The position numbers and the translations under genes were made by a program. This document shows positions 9,940 to 20,728 of a stretch of DNA of 64,000 nt, in pieces. Numbering within the stretch: the first letter of the stretch is position 1; each line of letters opens with the position of its first letter. The notes beneath the pieces were generated by a model. The model was not told the DNA's origin. It was given only the letters and a program-made list of their open reading frames with translations, and made no database searches. Source of the DNA: Macrostomum hystrix (taxonomy: Eukaryota > Platyhelminthes > Macrostomidae); contig CATNEN010000007.1 in NCBI GenBank assembly GCA_950097015.1, forward strand, positions 12,859,001-12,923,000, given 5' to 3'.

Positions 9940-10520
9940 TAAAGAGAGCTCAGGTAGCCCCCACTGTTAAAACTTGCTTCAGGCCGCAGGAAATGAGGAA
10001 GTCGTGAGTCGGGCCACGGCTGCAGAGCTTCGGCCCGATCCCAGTAGCCGAAAAGGCGAACGCGAATCACCACGCAAATATTTCTGGGCGGGACTGAAAG
10101 CTGGCGAATACAAAGTTGATGGAAAACAAATATGAAAGGACTTTGAAGCGCCGTACACTTATCTAACTCACGGACTCAAGCCGATAGGAAAAATTCACAA
10201 GAAAAACACAAAAAGGAAAAAATCACGGATCGCTTTAAACGTAGCTCGTAGTTTCAGAAAAGCAGAAAATAAGTGCTCATAAAAGCTTGTAATTTAGATA
10301 CAAGACGTTGAACAATATCAGCGACGACTCGTAAATGCCACGACACGGAAAAAACCAAAATTGCGTAAATGCTAAGAGCACAACAATGTGTTTTGTGACG
10401 ACATGCATACCAGCTGAACAGGCCCGCTGAAGTACAACTCAACAACTAGATGGGAAAATTTTAAACCACAGTGGTCTAAAATCTATTTAACAAAACAGAA
10501 TGTCAGCTGAGAAATTGGCT
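9940..10520. other. Intergenic
   Basis: No gene or repeat was recognised. Mixed composition; short open frames only. Confidence 0.35.
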
Positions 10521-10524
10521 CCAA

Positions 10525-11000
10525 ACAGACCAAACAGACCATCAGATGAGTCCAAACAGACAGGCAGAGTCCAAACAGACAGGCAGAGTCCAAATAATAA
10601 TAATAATGATTTCAGGAAGGCTGCGGGCAGTGGCACATCATTTGGTGACACTAGACCCGCAGCCAGGGAAGAGGCAATTCTGCTCATTTCGCTGACTCCT
10701 GAGCACACACGCACACAGATGTGTACATCTGCCCTGACTTTCTCATCGTCAGGCAGTGTACACTTCACTGTGCCTTGGATGTTGGCCCTCAAGGGCGTAA
10801 ATTGCACGACAAGCCCTCAAGCCTTCTCTCCGCGGCTGCGCCCCAAATAAATGTGGCCTCGCCGTGGAATCGAACTTAGGGACCGTGGTGCGAGAGGCAA
10901 ACGCGATAACCACTCTGCCACCGACCCCCCTTGGCAGAGTCCAAGCAGATCGGCAGATTCCAAGCAGATAGGCAGATTCCAAGCAGATCGGCAGATTTGT
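10525..11000. repeat. 19-bp minisatellite split by a SINE
   Basis: Units resembling CAGGCAGAGTCCAAACAGA occur at about 10525-10593. Related units (GGCAGATTCCAAGCAGATC) continue at 10933-11000. The tRNA-derived SINE at 10594-10932 interrupts the array. Confidence 0.75.
10594..10932 (-). mobile_element. tRNA-derived SINE, copy 1
   Basis: On the minus strand the head (about 10930-10860) is tRNA-like. It has GGTGGCAGAGTGGTTATCGC as an A-box region and AGTTCGATTCC as a B box. A roughly 250-bp body follows, then an ATT-repeat tail (TTATTATTATT on the minus strand, near 10594-10608). The same element lies at 33728-34098 in the opposite orientation. A 12-bp direct repeat, GGCAGAGTCCAA, flanks it (10582-10593 and 10933-10944). 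Because the host site is itself a tandem repeat, that duplication is less decisive than for copy 2. The element is short and non-coding and would depend on a LINE for movement. Confidence 0.87.
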
Positions 11001-11002
11001 CT

Positions 11003-11968
11003 TCAGATGCTCTGCTGACTTTTAACCACGGCGGCATTGTAGCTGAAGTCGGCGGAGGAGATCGAAGCCATGCCCGTTGCGGCGGAGCCAGAGGCGGCGG
11101 AGCTGCCGGCAGTGGAGCCGGAAAAGCGCAGTCGAGAAGCCCAGGTGGAGAAGGCCCGTGTCTGAGCCGAGCGCAGGTAGGCCTGGCGGAAGCGCGGGAT
11201 CTGGACCAGAGCCTCCCGGAACCGGCGGGACAGACGCATGGCCGAGCGTGCGCCGCGGGAATCGGCCGCCCAGGTGGCCGCGTCTTCGCGAGTGGCATTC
11301 CGGGAGGAGGTGTTGCGGCTGGCGCAGCGCCCGGCGGCCTCGGCGGAGAGGCTGGAGCTGCTGCCGCCGCTACCGCCGCTGCCTGGCTGGAAGCGGACCC
11401 GGCGGACGCGAACAGGCAAAGCGAAGCCGGCGGGCGGGACCTCCAGCAGCTCCAGGGACTCGGGCTGCGGAGCTGGCGCCTTGTAGCCCGTGCGGACGGC
11501 GCAGAGCACCCAGATGGTCAACTGGGCGAAGGAGCCGATGGTGGCCATCAGGTACAGCAGCACCCAGATCAGGTCGGTGGCAAGGAAGCGCATGCAGGGT
11601 TCGAGCTCCGCTTCGATCCAGTAGCCGGTCCCTAGGCAGTCGGGCTCGCTCTTGAAGAAGCTGGAGTTGAAGAGCAGCGTGAAGCAGGCCGCCAGAGCCA
11701 GCAGAGAGTGGAACACGAGGAGCACGATGTTCGGCACGAGGAAAAAACAGGTCTGCCAGAGGCCCTTGCCGAAGATGATGCCCAGCACGCCGAGCGCCAC
11801 GTCGCAGGGAGCGGTGTAGAAGCCGAACTTCAGGCGCACAGTCAGGTTCACGTTCTGCCGCGCCAGCCACTCGTAGACAAAGAGGATGATTAGGACGCCG
11901 CCAACGCCCACCTGCACGGAGCCAGCGATAAGGTGGGCCTCGCGCAGCCTCGGCGACACTCGGACCAT
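11003..11968 (-). CDS. Four-TM membrane protein with long Ser/Arg-rich tail (paralog 7)
   Basis: The first ATG is at 11966-11968 (ACCATGG context), giving 321 residues. A longer frame to 12007 exists but begins with TTG. Four TMs lie near residues 13-33, 47-68, 76-102 and 130-155. TM1 is HLIAGSVQVGVGGVL. The motif LGIIFGKG after TM2 and the EPCM-F-D-W block before TM4 are shared with the gene at 13781-14443, so the two form a sister pair. The TM3-TM4 loop has NSS and paired Cys. The roughly 150-residue cytoplasmic tail is rich in Ser, Arg and Ala and has no PPxY or Cys cluster. A pyrimidine-rich 3' splice site (CCTTCTGACTTCAG) lies 5 nt before the ATG, consistent with a leader exon or trans-splicing. 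Confidence 0.77.
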   Translation of the reverse strand: MVRVSPRLREAHLIAGSVQVGVGGVLIILFVYEWLARQNVNLTVRLKFGFYTAPCDVALGVLGIIFGKGLWQTCFFLVPNIVLLVFHSLLALAACFTLLFNSSFFKSEPDCLGTGYWIEAELEPCMRFLATDLIWVLLYLMATIGSFAQLTIWVLCAVRTGYKAPAPQPESLELLEVPPAGFALPVRVRRVRFQPGSGGSGGSSSSLSAEAAGRCASRNTSSRNATREDAATWAADSRGARSAMRLSRRFREALVQIPRFRQAYLRSAQTRAFSTWASRLRFSGSTAGSSAASGSAATGMASISSADFSYNAAVVKSQQSI

Positions 11969-12054
11969 GGCCTCTGAAGTCAGAAGGAATGAGGCCAGAG
12001 TGACCAAAGACCACCTGAGTACTTAAGCTCAGAGAAATGCACTTGTCTGCCCAT

Positions 12055-12436
12055 CCTTCTCTCCCTGCTCTGCCAGCCCGCTCTGCCACCATGATCTGCC
12101 ACCCTGCTCTGCCACCCTGCTCTGCCACCCTGCTCTCCCCTGCTCTTCCCTGCTCTTCCCCCTGCTCTGCCACCCTGCTCCCCCTGCTCTCTCCCCTGCT
12201 CTGCCACCCTGCTCTCTCCCCTGCTCTTCCCCCTGCTCTGCCACCCTGCTCCCCCTGCTCTCTCCCCTGCTCTGCCACCCTGCTCTCTCCCCTGCTCTGC
12301 CACCCTGCTCTGCCACCCTGCTCTGCCACCCTGCTCTGCCACCCTGCTCTGCCACCCTGGTCTGCCACCCTGCTCTGCCAATATGCTCTGCCACCCTGCC
12401 CTCCCCCTGCCCCCCCTGCTCTGCCACCCTGCTCTG
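12055..12436. repeat. 13-bp CCTGCTCTGCCAC minisatellite
   Basis: Tandem CCCTGCTCTGCCA units mixed with shorter CCCTGCTCT-type variants fill about 380 bp. The array begins about 90 bp upstream of the paralog 7 start codon, so it lies in its promoter or outron. Confidence 0.9.
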
Positions 12437-12844
12437 TTGCGATAGAATTCGAGCAGTGATAAGAGAATTTAAGAAAAATTGAAGCGGTGACCTTAAGACC
12501 GCCGTCATTTGAATAATACTTATTCGTATACTTACATTTGTAATAATCATTAAGAAGTTCCAAAAACAGTCGGATCCTCTTCTAAAACAGCTGGCACAAA
12601 AACAACAAAAACTATGAGTAGAGCGGGATGAAACTTCAAAAGAACAACGGAAATGCCTTTGTCCAGGGACAAGAGAACAACTCGACTAGCGCTGCACATG
12701 AAAGCGAAAACTGCACTGGCAAGATTCAGCGTATGTGACAACATCCAAGGACAGCTTACTTACTACATTGATACTGCTTCAAAAGGGAGCTTTTGAAATG
12801 TCTGATAAAAAATAGGCCAAAACTGGCCAAAAAATATCATTCAA
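12437..12844. other. Intergenic, AT-rich
   Basis: No gene was seen. Spacer between the 13-bp and 17/18-bp arrays. Confidence 0.35.
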
Positions 12845-13755
12845 TCTGCCATCCAATATGCTATTGAATCTGCCATCCAATCGGCGATTCAAATCTGCCA
12901 TCCATTCCAATCTGCCATCCATTCCAATCTGCCATTCATTTCCAATCTGCCATCCATTTCCAATCTGCCATCCATTCCAATCTGCCATCCATTCCAATCT
13001 GCCATCCATTTCCAATCTGCCATCCATTCCAATCTGCCATCCATTCCAATCTGCCATCCATTCCAATCTGCCATCCATTTCCAATCTGCCATCCATTTCC
13101 AATCTGCCATCCATTTCCAATCTGCCATCCATTCCAATCTGCCATCCATTCCAATCTGCCATCCATTCCAATCTGCCATCCATTCCAATCTGCCATCCAT
13201 TCCAATCTGCCATCCATTCCAATCTGCCATCCATTTCCAATCTGCCATCCATTTCCAATCTGCCATCCATTCCAATCTGCCATCCATTTCCAATCTGCCA
13301 TCCATTCCAATCTGCCATCCATTTCCAATCTGCCATCCATTTCCAATCTGCCATCCATTTCCAATCTGCCATCCATTCCAATCTGCCATCCATTTCCAAT
13401 CCGCTATCCATTCCAATCTGCCATCCATTCCAATCTGCCATCCATTTCCAATCTGCCATCCATTCCAATCTGCCATCCATTCCAATCTGCCATCCATTCC
13501 AATCTGCCATCCATTTCCAATCTGCCATCCATTTCCAATCTGCCATCCATTTCCAATCTGCCATCCATTCCAATCTGCCATCCATTCCAATCTGCCATCC
13601 ATTTCCAATCTGCTATCCATTCCAATCTGCCATCCATTCCAATCTGCCATCCATTCCAATCTGCCATCCATTCCAATCTGCCATCCATTCCAATCTGCCA
13701 TCCATTTCCAATCTGCCATTCATTCTAATCTGCCATCCAGTCTGCCATTTAGTCT
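12845..13755. repeat. 17/18-bp CCAATCTGCCATCC minisatellite, about 51 copies
   Basis: Two unit lengths alternate: CCATTCCAATCTGCCAT (17 bp) and CCATTTCCAATCTGCCAT (18 bp). Their order forms longer repeated patterns. Long open frames on both strands are repeat artefacts. The array lies 0.9-1.8 kb upstream of paralog 7 and ends 26 bp from the stop codon of paralog 8. Confidence 0.95.
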
Positions 13756-13780
13756 GCCATCCAATTGCACTCCACTGCTT

Positions 13781-14443
13781 TCACTCCGCCCACCAGCGCG
13801 GCCACAGCGCTGCCTGCAGCTGCCAGGAGCGATCGAGCTGATCCCCAGCGGCGGAGTCAGCCGGCAGAGCTGTTTGAGGCCCGGACTGGCCAGCTGCAGA
13901 AAAGTCGGCGGCTTCAACGAAGGGAGTGGCCGTCCCAGCCGCAGTCGCCGCAGCCGCTGGCTGTGTCTCGGTCCAGATGCAGTTGGCGGCCAGCATGTAG
14001 AACACCAGCTGTACGATGTTGACGGCCAGGGTGACGAGGAACAGCAGGATCCAGACGATGTCGGCCGGCTCGAAAAGCATGCAGGGCTCGCTCCAGAAAC
14101 AGTCGGAGCTGTTGAAGCGCTGGAGCAACGAGTCCGCTGGCAGCAGCACGCAGGGCGCCGTGCCCGACACAATCAGCATGACCAGGAATGCGGAGCTGGC
14201 GGCCACGAAAGCGCTCCGCTGGCAGCAGCCCTTGCCGAATAGGATGCCGAGAATGCCGGCTGTGAGCAGCAGCGGCGCGGTCCAGAAGCCGCTTCGCATG
14301 CGGGCGCGGAAGCTGAAGTCGCGGCGCAGGCCCTGCTCGTCAAGCAGTAGGATGATGAGCGCGCAGCCCAAGCCGAACTGGGCCGCGCCCGTTCCCAGCT
14401 GCACCTCCCTCACACGGGTTGGCACGATCCTGTGCGTCACCAT
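13781..14443 (-). CDS. Four-TM membrane protein (paralog 8), sister of paralog 7
   Basis: The ATG at 14441-14443 (CCATGG context) gives 220 residues; a GTG-initiated extension to 14494 is unlikely. Family features are VQLGTGAAQFGLGCALII in TM1, RSGFWTAPLLLTAG leading into TM2, LGILFGKGCC, then TM3. The luminal or extracellular loop has NSS and a Cys pair (DCFWSEPC). TM4 is IVWILLFLVTLAVNIVQLVF. The tail is Ala/Thr-rich and lacks CRASCCC and PPxY. Shared LGI-FGKG and EPCM-F-AD-W blocks pair it with 11003-11968. Confidence 0.76.
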   Translation of the reverse strand: MVTHRIVPTRVREVQLGTGAAQFGLGCALIILLLDEQGLRRDFSFRARMRSGFWTAPLLLTAGILGILFGKGCCQRSAFVAASSAFLVMLIVSGTAPCVLLPADSLLQRFNSSDCFWSEPCMLFEPADIVWILLFLVTLAVNIVQLVFYMLAANCIWTETQPAAAATAAGTATPFVEAADFSAAGQSGPQTALPADSAAGDQLDRSWQLQAALWPRWWAE

Positions 14444-14499
14444 GGCAACGCGCTGGGCTGTGGAGTTGGCGAGCGGGAGTTCTATTCTTAGCACCTGCT

Positions 14500-14929
14500 T
14501 CTTATCTGCTAGTCTAGCTAAGTCTTATAGCCACACGCCTCAGCTAATGAGATGTAGATGAAAATAAAAAGAATAAATGATAATGATAATGACAATAAGC
14601 TTATAAATGATGTAAAAAAAATTAAAAAGTTCTGCACTGCAGCGGGTTCAGTATATATATATATTTGTATTGTCTAAATTTTGATGTGGAAATCAGTTTT
14701 CAGAGCAGAATGACAAAAGCGGTTCGTAACAAAGTACGAGTATTTTTCACAAAGATGGTAGAAATTTCACGTTAAAAATATAGTTTTGGAAGACAAACTA
14801 GCGGTAAAGAATAGATTTATTTGCAAAGCTGCTTACTTAACCTCTGAGCAAATTATGAGAAAACTTTTTAGTGAGATGCGAATAGAATTAGTACAGCGAA
14901 ATCTTGCTACCCACATCACAGATGTGATC
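14500..14929. other. Intergenic, AT-rich
   Basis: Upstream DNA of paralog 8 with a short TATATATATAT run near 14651. No gene was seen. Confidence 0.4.
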
Positions 14930-17172
14930 TTGCTAACCATCACTCACTGACCATCACTCACTGACCATCACTCACTGAACATCACCCACTAACCATCACA
15001 CACTGACCATCACACACTGACCATCACAGACTGACCATCACACACTGACCATCACACACTGACCATCACTCACTGACCATCACACACTGACCATCACACA
15101 CTAACCATCACACACTAACCATCACACACTAACCATCACACACTGACCATCACTCACTGACCATCACTCACTGACCATCACTCACTGACCATCACACACT
15201 AACCATCACACACTGACCATCACTCACTGACCATCACACACTGACCATCACTCACTGACCATCACTCACTGACCATCACACACTAACCATCACACACTGA
15301 CCATCACTCACTGACCATCACACACTAACCATCACACACTGACCATCACTCACTGACCATCACACACTAACCATCACACACTGACCATCACTCACTGACC
15401 ATCACACACTAACCATCACACACTGACCATCACACACTAACCATCACACACTAACCATCACACACTAACCATCACACACTGACCATCACTCACTGACCAT
15501 CACAGACTGACCATCACACACTGACCATCACACACTGACCATCACTCACTGACCATCACACACTGACCATCACACACTAACCATCACACACTAACCATCA
15601 CACACTAACCATCACACACTGACCATCACTCACTGACCATCACTCACTGACCATCACTCACTGACCATCACACACTAACCATCACACACTGACCATCACT
15701 CACTGACCATCACACACTGACCATCACTCACTGACCATCACTCACTGACCATCACACACTAACCATCACACACTGACCATCACTCACTGACCATCACACA
15801 CTAACCATCACACACTGACCATCACTCACTGACCATCACACACTAACCATCACACACTGACCATCACTCACTGACCATCACACACTAACCATCACACACT
15901 GACCATCACACACTAACCATCACACACTAACCATCACACACTAACCATCACACACTGACCATCACTCACTGACCATCACTCACTGACCATCACTCACTGA
16001 CCATCACTCACTGACCATCACACACTAACCATCACACACTGACCATCACTCACTGACCATCACACACTAACCATCACACACTGACCATCACACACTAACC
16101 ATCACACACTAACCATCACACACTAACCATCACACACTGACCATCACTCACTGACCATCACTCACTGACCATCACTCACTGACCATCACTCACTGACCAT
16201 CACACACTAACCATCACACACTGACCATCACTCACTGACCATCACTCACTGACCATCACACACTGACCATCACACACTGACCATCACTCACTGACCATCA
16301 CACACTGACCATCACACACTAACCATCACACACTAACCATCACACACTGACCATCACTCACTGACCATCACTCACTGACCATCACACACTGACCATCACA
16401 CACTGACCATCACACACTGACCATCACTCACTGACCATCACACACTGACCATCACTCACTGACCATCACTCACTGACCATCACACACTGACCATCACAGA
16501 CTGACCATCACACACTGACCATCACACACTGACCATCACTCACTGACCATCACACACTGACCATCACACACTAACCATCACACACTAACCATCACACACT
16601 AACCATCACACACTGACCATCACTCACTGACCATCACTCACTGACCATCACTCACTGACCATCACACACTAACCATCACACACTGACCATCACTCACTGA
16701 CCATCACTCACTGACCATCACACACTGACCATCACTCACTGACCATCACTCACTGACCATCACACACTAACCATCACACACTGACCATCACTCACTGACC
16801 ATCACACACTAACCATCACACACTGACCATCACTCACTGACCATCACACACTAACCATCACACACTGACCATCACTCACTGACCATCACACACTAACCAT
16901 CACACACTGACCATCACACACTAACCATCACACACTAACCATCACACACTAACCATCACACACTGACCATCACTCACTGACCATCACTCACTGACCATCA
17001 CTCACTGACCATCACTCACTGACCATCACACACTAACCATCACACACTGACCATCACACACTGACCATCACTCACTGACCATCACTCACTGACCATCACA
17101 CACTAACCATCACACACTGACCATCACTCACTGACCATCACACACTGACCATCACACACTGACCATCACTCA
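14930..17172. repeat. 14-bp minisatellite, about 160 copies, with higher-order order
   Basis: Units are ACCATCACACACTG, ACCATCACTCACTG or ACCATCACACACTA over 2.24 kb. Variant order is not random. A rare CACAGACTG variant recurs at about 15025, 15501 and 16495, spaced 476 and 994 bp (34 and 71 units). Long strings of variants repeat around it, showing block duplication. Confidence 0.95.
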
Positions 17173-17574
17173 GTGTGCTGGCTGGCGACGACCCGCAATG
17201 TCTGGTTGCCGTTGCTTTATGTTGCGGTCTTCATAGCACCTGTTGCCTGTGTAGGGCGTGACGGCCGAGACGGCGACAAGGCAGATGAAGGCGGCCACGC
17301 AGGTGAGAATGGCGAATACTAGGCAAGCCACGACGCTGCAAAGCACAACAGACCAAAGATGCCCGCCGCCAGCTGCGCGAACGGCGCCAACGAGGAGCCG
17401 ACGCCGGTTGAGGCAAAGCCCCCAGCGATGCCGAAGGCGGAGACCAGCAGCAGAAGGCAGAACAGGCTGATCTGGAGGCCGCCAATGATCACGTCACTCC
17501 ATCCTAAGGCCGCGGGGAGTCGCTCCGCGAAAGTGTTCGCTGGCTGCTGCGGCCGCTGCAGTAGAAGACGTCAT
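17170..17574 (-). pseudogene. Frameshifted, truncated tetraspan paralog
   Basis: An ATG at 17572-17574 opens MTSSTAAAAASSEHFRG but reaches TGA after about 25 codons. Family sequence continues in the next frame (WSDVIIGGLQISLFCLLLL, then PFAQLAAGIFGLLCF) until a TAG. It then returns in a third frame as CSVVACLVFAILTCVAAF, which is TM3. Two frameshifts are needed, and the loop between TM2 and TM3 is about 10 residues shorter than in paralogs. The remnant then runs into the 2.2 kb 14-bp array, with no TM4 or tail. No exon was found on the far side of the array. Confidence 0.7.
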
Positions 17575-17599
17575 TGTGTTCAGACTACTGCGCATAGTG

Positions 17600-17985
17600 A
17601 AATGAGTAGTATAGTTTGCACATTACGCGAGAAATTTATAAAAAAATAACAAAAGAAACGAACTAACTGCAGCAATTAAAAACGCGCTAGCTTTTCTATT
17701 TAGGAGAGCATTTAAAATATTTCTTTTGTATGGCAACAAGTACTTTAATCATGATACAGCGTCGACGTATAAAAAGGCGAGTGCTTGAGTAAAAATTGTT
17801 AAATATTAGGACAACGTTTGAACGTTTGCAATCAGCTGCGAAAAAGGAGCGGCTTTGGCGCTGTGAGAAACTGGAAGACTTCGCCATGAAACCAGATTTA
17901 AAAAGATTTCGCAATAAATCATTATCGAAACTAAGAAACACAAAACTAACTATAAAAAACGACAGGCAAAGCTTGGCACCGCACT
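17600..17985. other. Intergenic, AT-rich
   Basis: No gene was supported; AT-rich spacer ending at the 29-bp array. Confidence 0.4.
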
Positions 17986-17986
17986 G

Positions 17987-18995
17987 ACAGTGCCAGTCTG
18001 ACACACATTGGCTGACCAGTGCCAGTCTGACACACACTGGCTGACCAGTGCCAGCCTGACATACACTGGCTGACCAGTGCCAGCCTGACACACACTGGCT
18101 GACCAGTGCCAGTCTGACACACACTGGCTGACCAGTGCCAGTCTGACACACACTGGCTGACCAGTGCCAGTCTGACACACACTGGCTGACCAGTGCCAGC
18201 CTGACATACACTGGCTGACCAGTGCCAGCCTGACACACACTGGCTGACCAGTGCCAGTCTGACACACACTGGCTGACCAGTGCCAGCCTGACATACACTG
18301 GCTGACCAGTGCCAGCCTGACACACACTGGCTGACCAGTGCCAGCCTGACATACACTGGCTGACCAGTGCCAGCCTGACACACACTGGCTGACCAGTGCC
18401 AGTCTGACACACACTGGCTGACCAGTGCCAGCCTGACATACACTGGCTGACCAGTGCCAGTCTGACACACACTGACTGACCAGTGCCAGCCTGACACACA
18501 CTGGCTGACCAGTGCCAGCCTGACACACACTGACTGACCAGTGCCAGCCTGACACACACTGACTGACCAGTGCCATCCTGACACACACAGACCAGTGCCA
18601 GCCTGACACACACTGACTGACCAGTGCCAGCCTGACACACTGACTGACCAGTGCCAGCCTGACACACACAGACCAGTGCCAGCCTGACACACACTGACTG
18701 ACCAGTGCCAGCCTGACACACTGACTGACCAGTGCCAGCCTGACACACACAGACCAGTGCCAGCCTGACACACACTGACTGACCAGTGCCAGCCTGACAC
18801 ACTGACTGACCAGTGCCAGCCTGACACACACAGACCAGTGCCAGCCTGACACACACTGACTGACCAGTGCAAGCCTGACACACACTGACTGACCAGTGCC
18901 AGCCTGACACACACAGACCAGTGCCAGCCTGACACACACTAACTGACCAGTGCCAGCCTGACACACACTGACCAGTGCCAGTCTGTCACTCTGAC
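17987..18995. repeat. 29-bp minisatellite, about 36 copies
   Basis: Units read CCAGTGCCAGCCTGACACAC then ACTGGCTGA, 29 bp. Derived 21- and 27-bp versions appear in the right half, where a three-unit block (CACACAGACC, CACACACTGACTGACC, CACACTGACTGACC) is itself repeated three to four times. Long open frames on the minus strand are artefacts. Confidence 0.94.
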
Positions 18996-19218
18996 ACTGA
19001 CAAAAAACCCTGGACACAATGCGGTGCCAAGGAAAGTCACGGAGTAAACACTTAACGATACCAATGACACGTGCAAATAAAATGGAATGCCTGGTGCTGA
19101 AATCTGCGATACAAAAAAAGCTTTAAAGCTTGCTAAACCTGCTAAAGTACACGAGTCATGTGGCGCACTGCAGAAATTTCACACAAAGTTTTCGTCGCCG
19201 AAGCAGGTCGGCGGCTCA

Positions 19219-20028
19219 TCATTCTTTTGGCGGCGCGCTGGCCGCGGCCGGCCTAGCGGCGGTCTCCCGCATTATCTGGTCGTAGGACGGCGGCTGCTCC
19301 GGGGCGGAGTGCGGCGGCGGATAGCTCGGATTGAAGGCCGGCTGCTGCGCGGGGTACGGGTGGTACGGTGGCTGCGCCTGCGGCTGCTGCGCGGGGTACG
19401 GGTGGTACGGTGGCTGCGCCTGCGGCTGCTGCGTGGGGTACGGGTAGTAAGGCGGCTGCTGCTGCTGATGCTGCGGCGGCGAGCCCACGGTGATGACCTG
19501 CGTGACCAGGTAGGGAGAGCCCGGCTGCATAGGCGGGGCAGCGGGCACGCAGCAGCAGGAGGCGCGGCAGGCATAGACGGAGTGCACGATGGCCAGCACG
19601 AACTCGAAGGCGAACAGCAGGGCACTCAGGATGTTCGTGGCGTAGGTTGTGCGCAGCAGCGATTCACTGCCGCGGGCGCTGGAGCTCCTGTAGTTGAAGG
19701 CGTAAATATTGCTGGAAGCCATGATGGAGTCGAGCACGAGGCCGGGGAAAGCCAGGGCGCTGGCAATGATGGAGAACACCAGGCAGCTGACCACACAGCC
19801 GAGGGTGCCGCAGGAGCCGCGCCCGGCATGGAGGCCGCAGATGCCCGCAACGATGATGAAGGGGCCGGCCCAGAAGCCGCTGGCCACAGAGAAATAGTCC
19901 TGCTTGGTAGACAGGCCGATGATGGTGAGCAGGACGAGCAGGCAGCCCACCGTGATCTGCATGATGCCCAGGGTCACGTGACTCCGCAGGACCGCCGTCG
20001 GCACGCGGCTGGCGTAGTTGCTGGCCAT
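19219..20028 (-). CDS. Four-TM membrane protein with PYHPYPAQQPQAQP repeats and PPSY (paralog 10)
   Basis: The longest and best preserved family member with a proline-rich tail: 269 residues from an ATG at 20026-20028. TM1 is HVTLGIMQITVGCLLVLL and TM2 follows SGFWAGPFIIVAG. TM3 is VVSCLVFSIIASALAF and TM4 is LLFAFEFVLAIVHSV. CRASCCC follows TM4. The tail (about residues 170-269) is Pro/Gln/Tyr-rich with three tandem 14-residue units (PYHPYPAQQPQAQP type) encoded by 42-bp direct repeats. It ends near PPSYDQ, a PPxY motif. Such tails in other four-TM families (for example LAPTM) bind WW domains of ubiquitin ligases; that role here is inference. The CDS is intact. Confidence 0.82.
   Translation of the reverse strand: MASNYASRVPTAVLRSHVTLGIMQITVGCLLVLLTIIGLSTKQDYFSVASGFWAGPFIIVAGICGLHAGRGSCGTLGCVVSCLVFSIIASALAFPGLVLDSIMASSNIYAFNYRSSSARGSESLLRTTYATNILSALLFAFEFVLAIVHSVYACRASCCCVPAAPPMQPGSPYLVTQVITVGSPPQHQQQQPPYYPYPTQQPQAQPPYHPYPAQQPQAQPPYHPYPAQQPAFNPSYPPPHSAPEQPPSYDQIMRETAARPAAASAPPKE
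19335..19460 (-). repeat. Coding 42-bp repeat in paralog 10 tail, 3 copies
   Basis: GCTGCGCGGGGTACGGGTGG-type units of 42 bp repeat in frame. They encode the 14-residue PYHPYPAQQPQAQP motif. Confidence 0.85.
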
Positions 20029-20049
20029 TCGGAAGCTATGGCGCGCTGC

Positions 20050-20426
20050 GGGCGGGGGGGGGGCGCCAAGGGATTTCGAAAGCTCATATCAGCAATTCGG
20101 ATTGGCATTTCTGTGCTCCAGAATAACGGAATGAAAAACTAAGTCCACAGGCTGCACTCGCTTGTTGAAATATATTAGCCTGAACATTTTTTGATCATTT
20201 TTATTCTGAATAAGTAAAAAAGCTGACAGACCGGCGGAATGCAAATATTGCTGATGAAATCACGCGAGAAAGATAAAGCAGATTGGCCTGCACACAACAG
20301 GAAAAACTCCGTGTCAAAAGCCAATAGGCTAAAATAGCAACCACAGAACCGTTATGACAAAAATATTGTCAAATGCCAAATGAGCAAAAGGCACGGAAGC
20401 AGCCTGGATAGTACACAACTTTGTAC
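20050..20426. other. Intergenic, upstream of paralog 10
   Basis: Starts with a G8 run at about 20054. A minus-strand CCAAT (GCCAATCCG) lies near 20099-20105, about 75 bp from the start codon, and may be a promoter element. The rest is AT-rich. Confidence 0.35.
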
Positions 20427-20685
20427 TAACCCCAGCTAAAGCATGAATGTGTACAGGTCAGCACAATGACCCCAGCTAGAGCATGAATGTGTACAAGTCA
20501 GCACAATGACCCCAGCTAGAGCATGAATGTGTACAAGTCAGCACAATGACCCCAGCTAGAGCATGAATGTGTACAAGTCAGCACAATGACCCCCAGATAG
20601 TGCATGAATGTGCGCAGGTCAGAACAATGACCCCAGATAGCATATGAATGTGTGCAGGTCAGCACAATGACGTAGGCAAGGATGA
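20427..20685. repeat. 40-bp minisatellite, about 6 copies
   Basis: Units read CAATGACCCCAGCTAGAGCA then TGAATGTGTACAAGTCAGCA. Copies diverge at both ends. The array lies just downstream of paralog 11. Confidence 0.9.
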
Positions 20686-20728
20686 ACAAGTCATCAAGAC
20701 AGCTAACAGCAAGAGGCCAGAATCTCCG

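Noticed and set aside
10500-10850. Open frames inside both SINE copies
   Set aside because: Non-coding tRNA-derived elements; frames not conserved between the two copies.
11969-12563. Minus-strand frame of GRAGWQSRVAEQ repeats ahead of paralog 7
   Set aside because: 13-bp array translation; ends before the real ATG context.
12779-13841. Long open frames on both strands encoding MDGRLEWMADWKW-type or ICHPFQSAIHSN-type repeats
   Set aside because: Pure translation of the 17/18-bp array, no conserved flank.
17696-19017. Three minus-strand frames of 329-422 codons, Cys/Trp/Ser-rich
   Set aside because: Translation of the 29-bp array in each frame.
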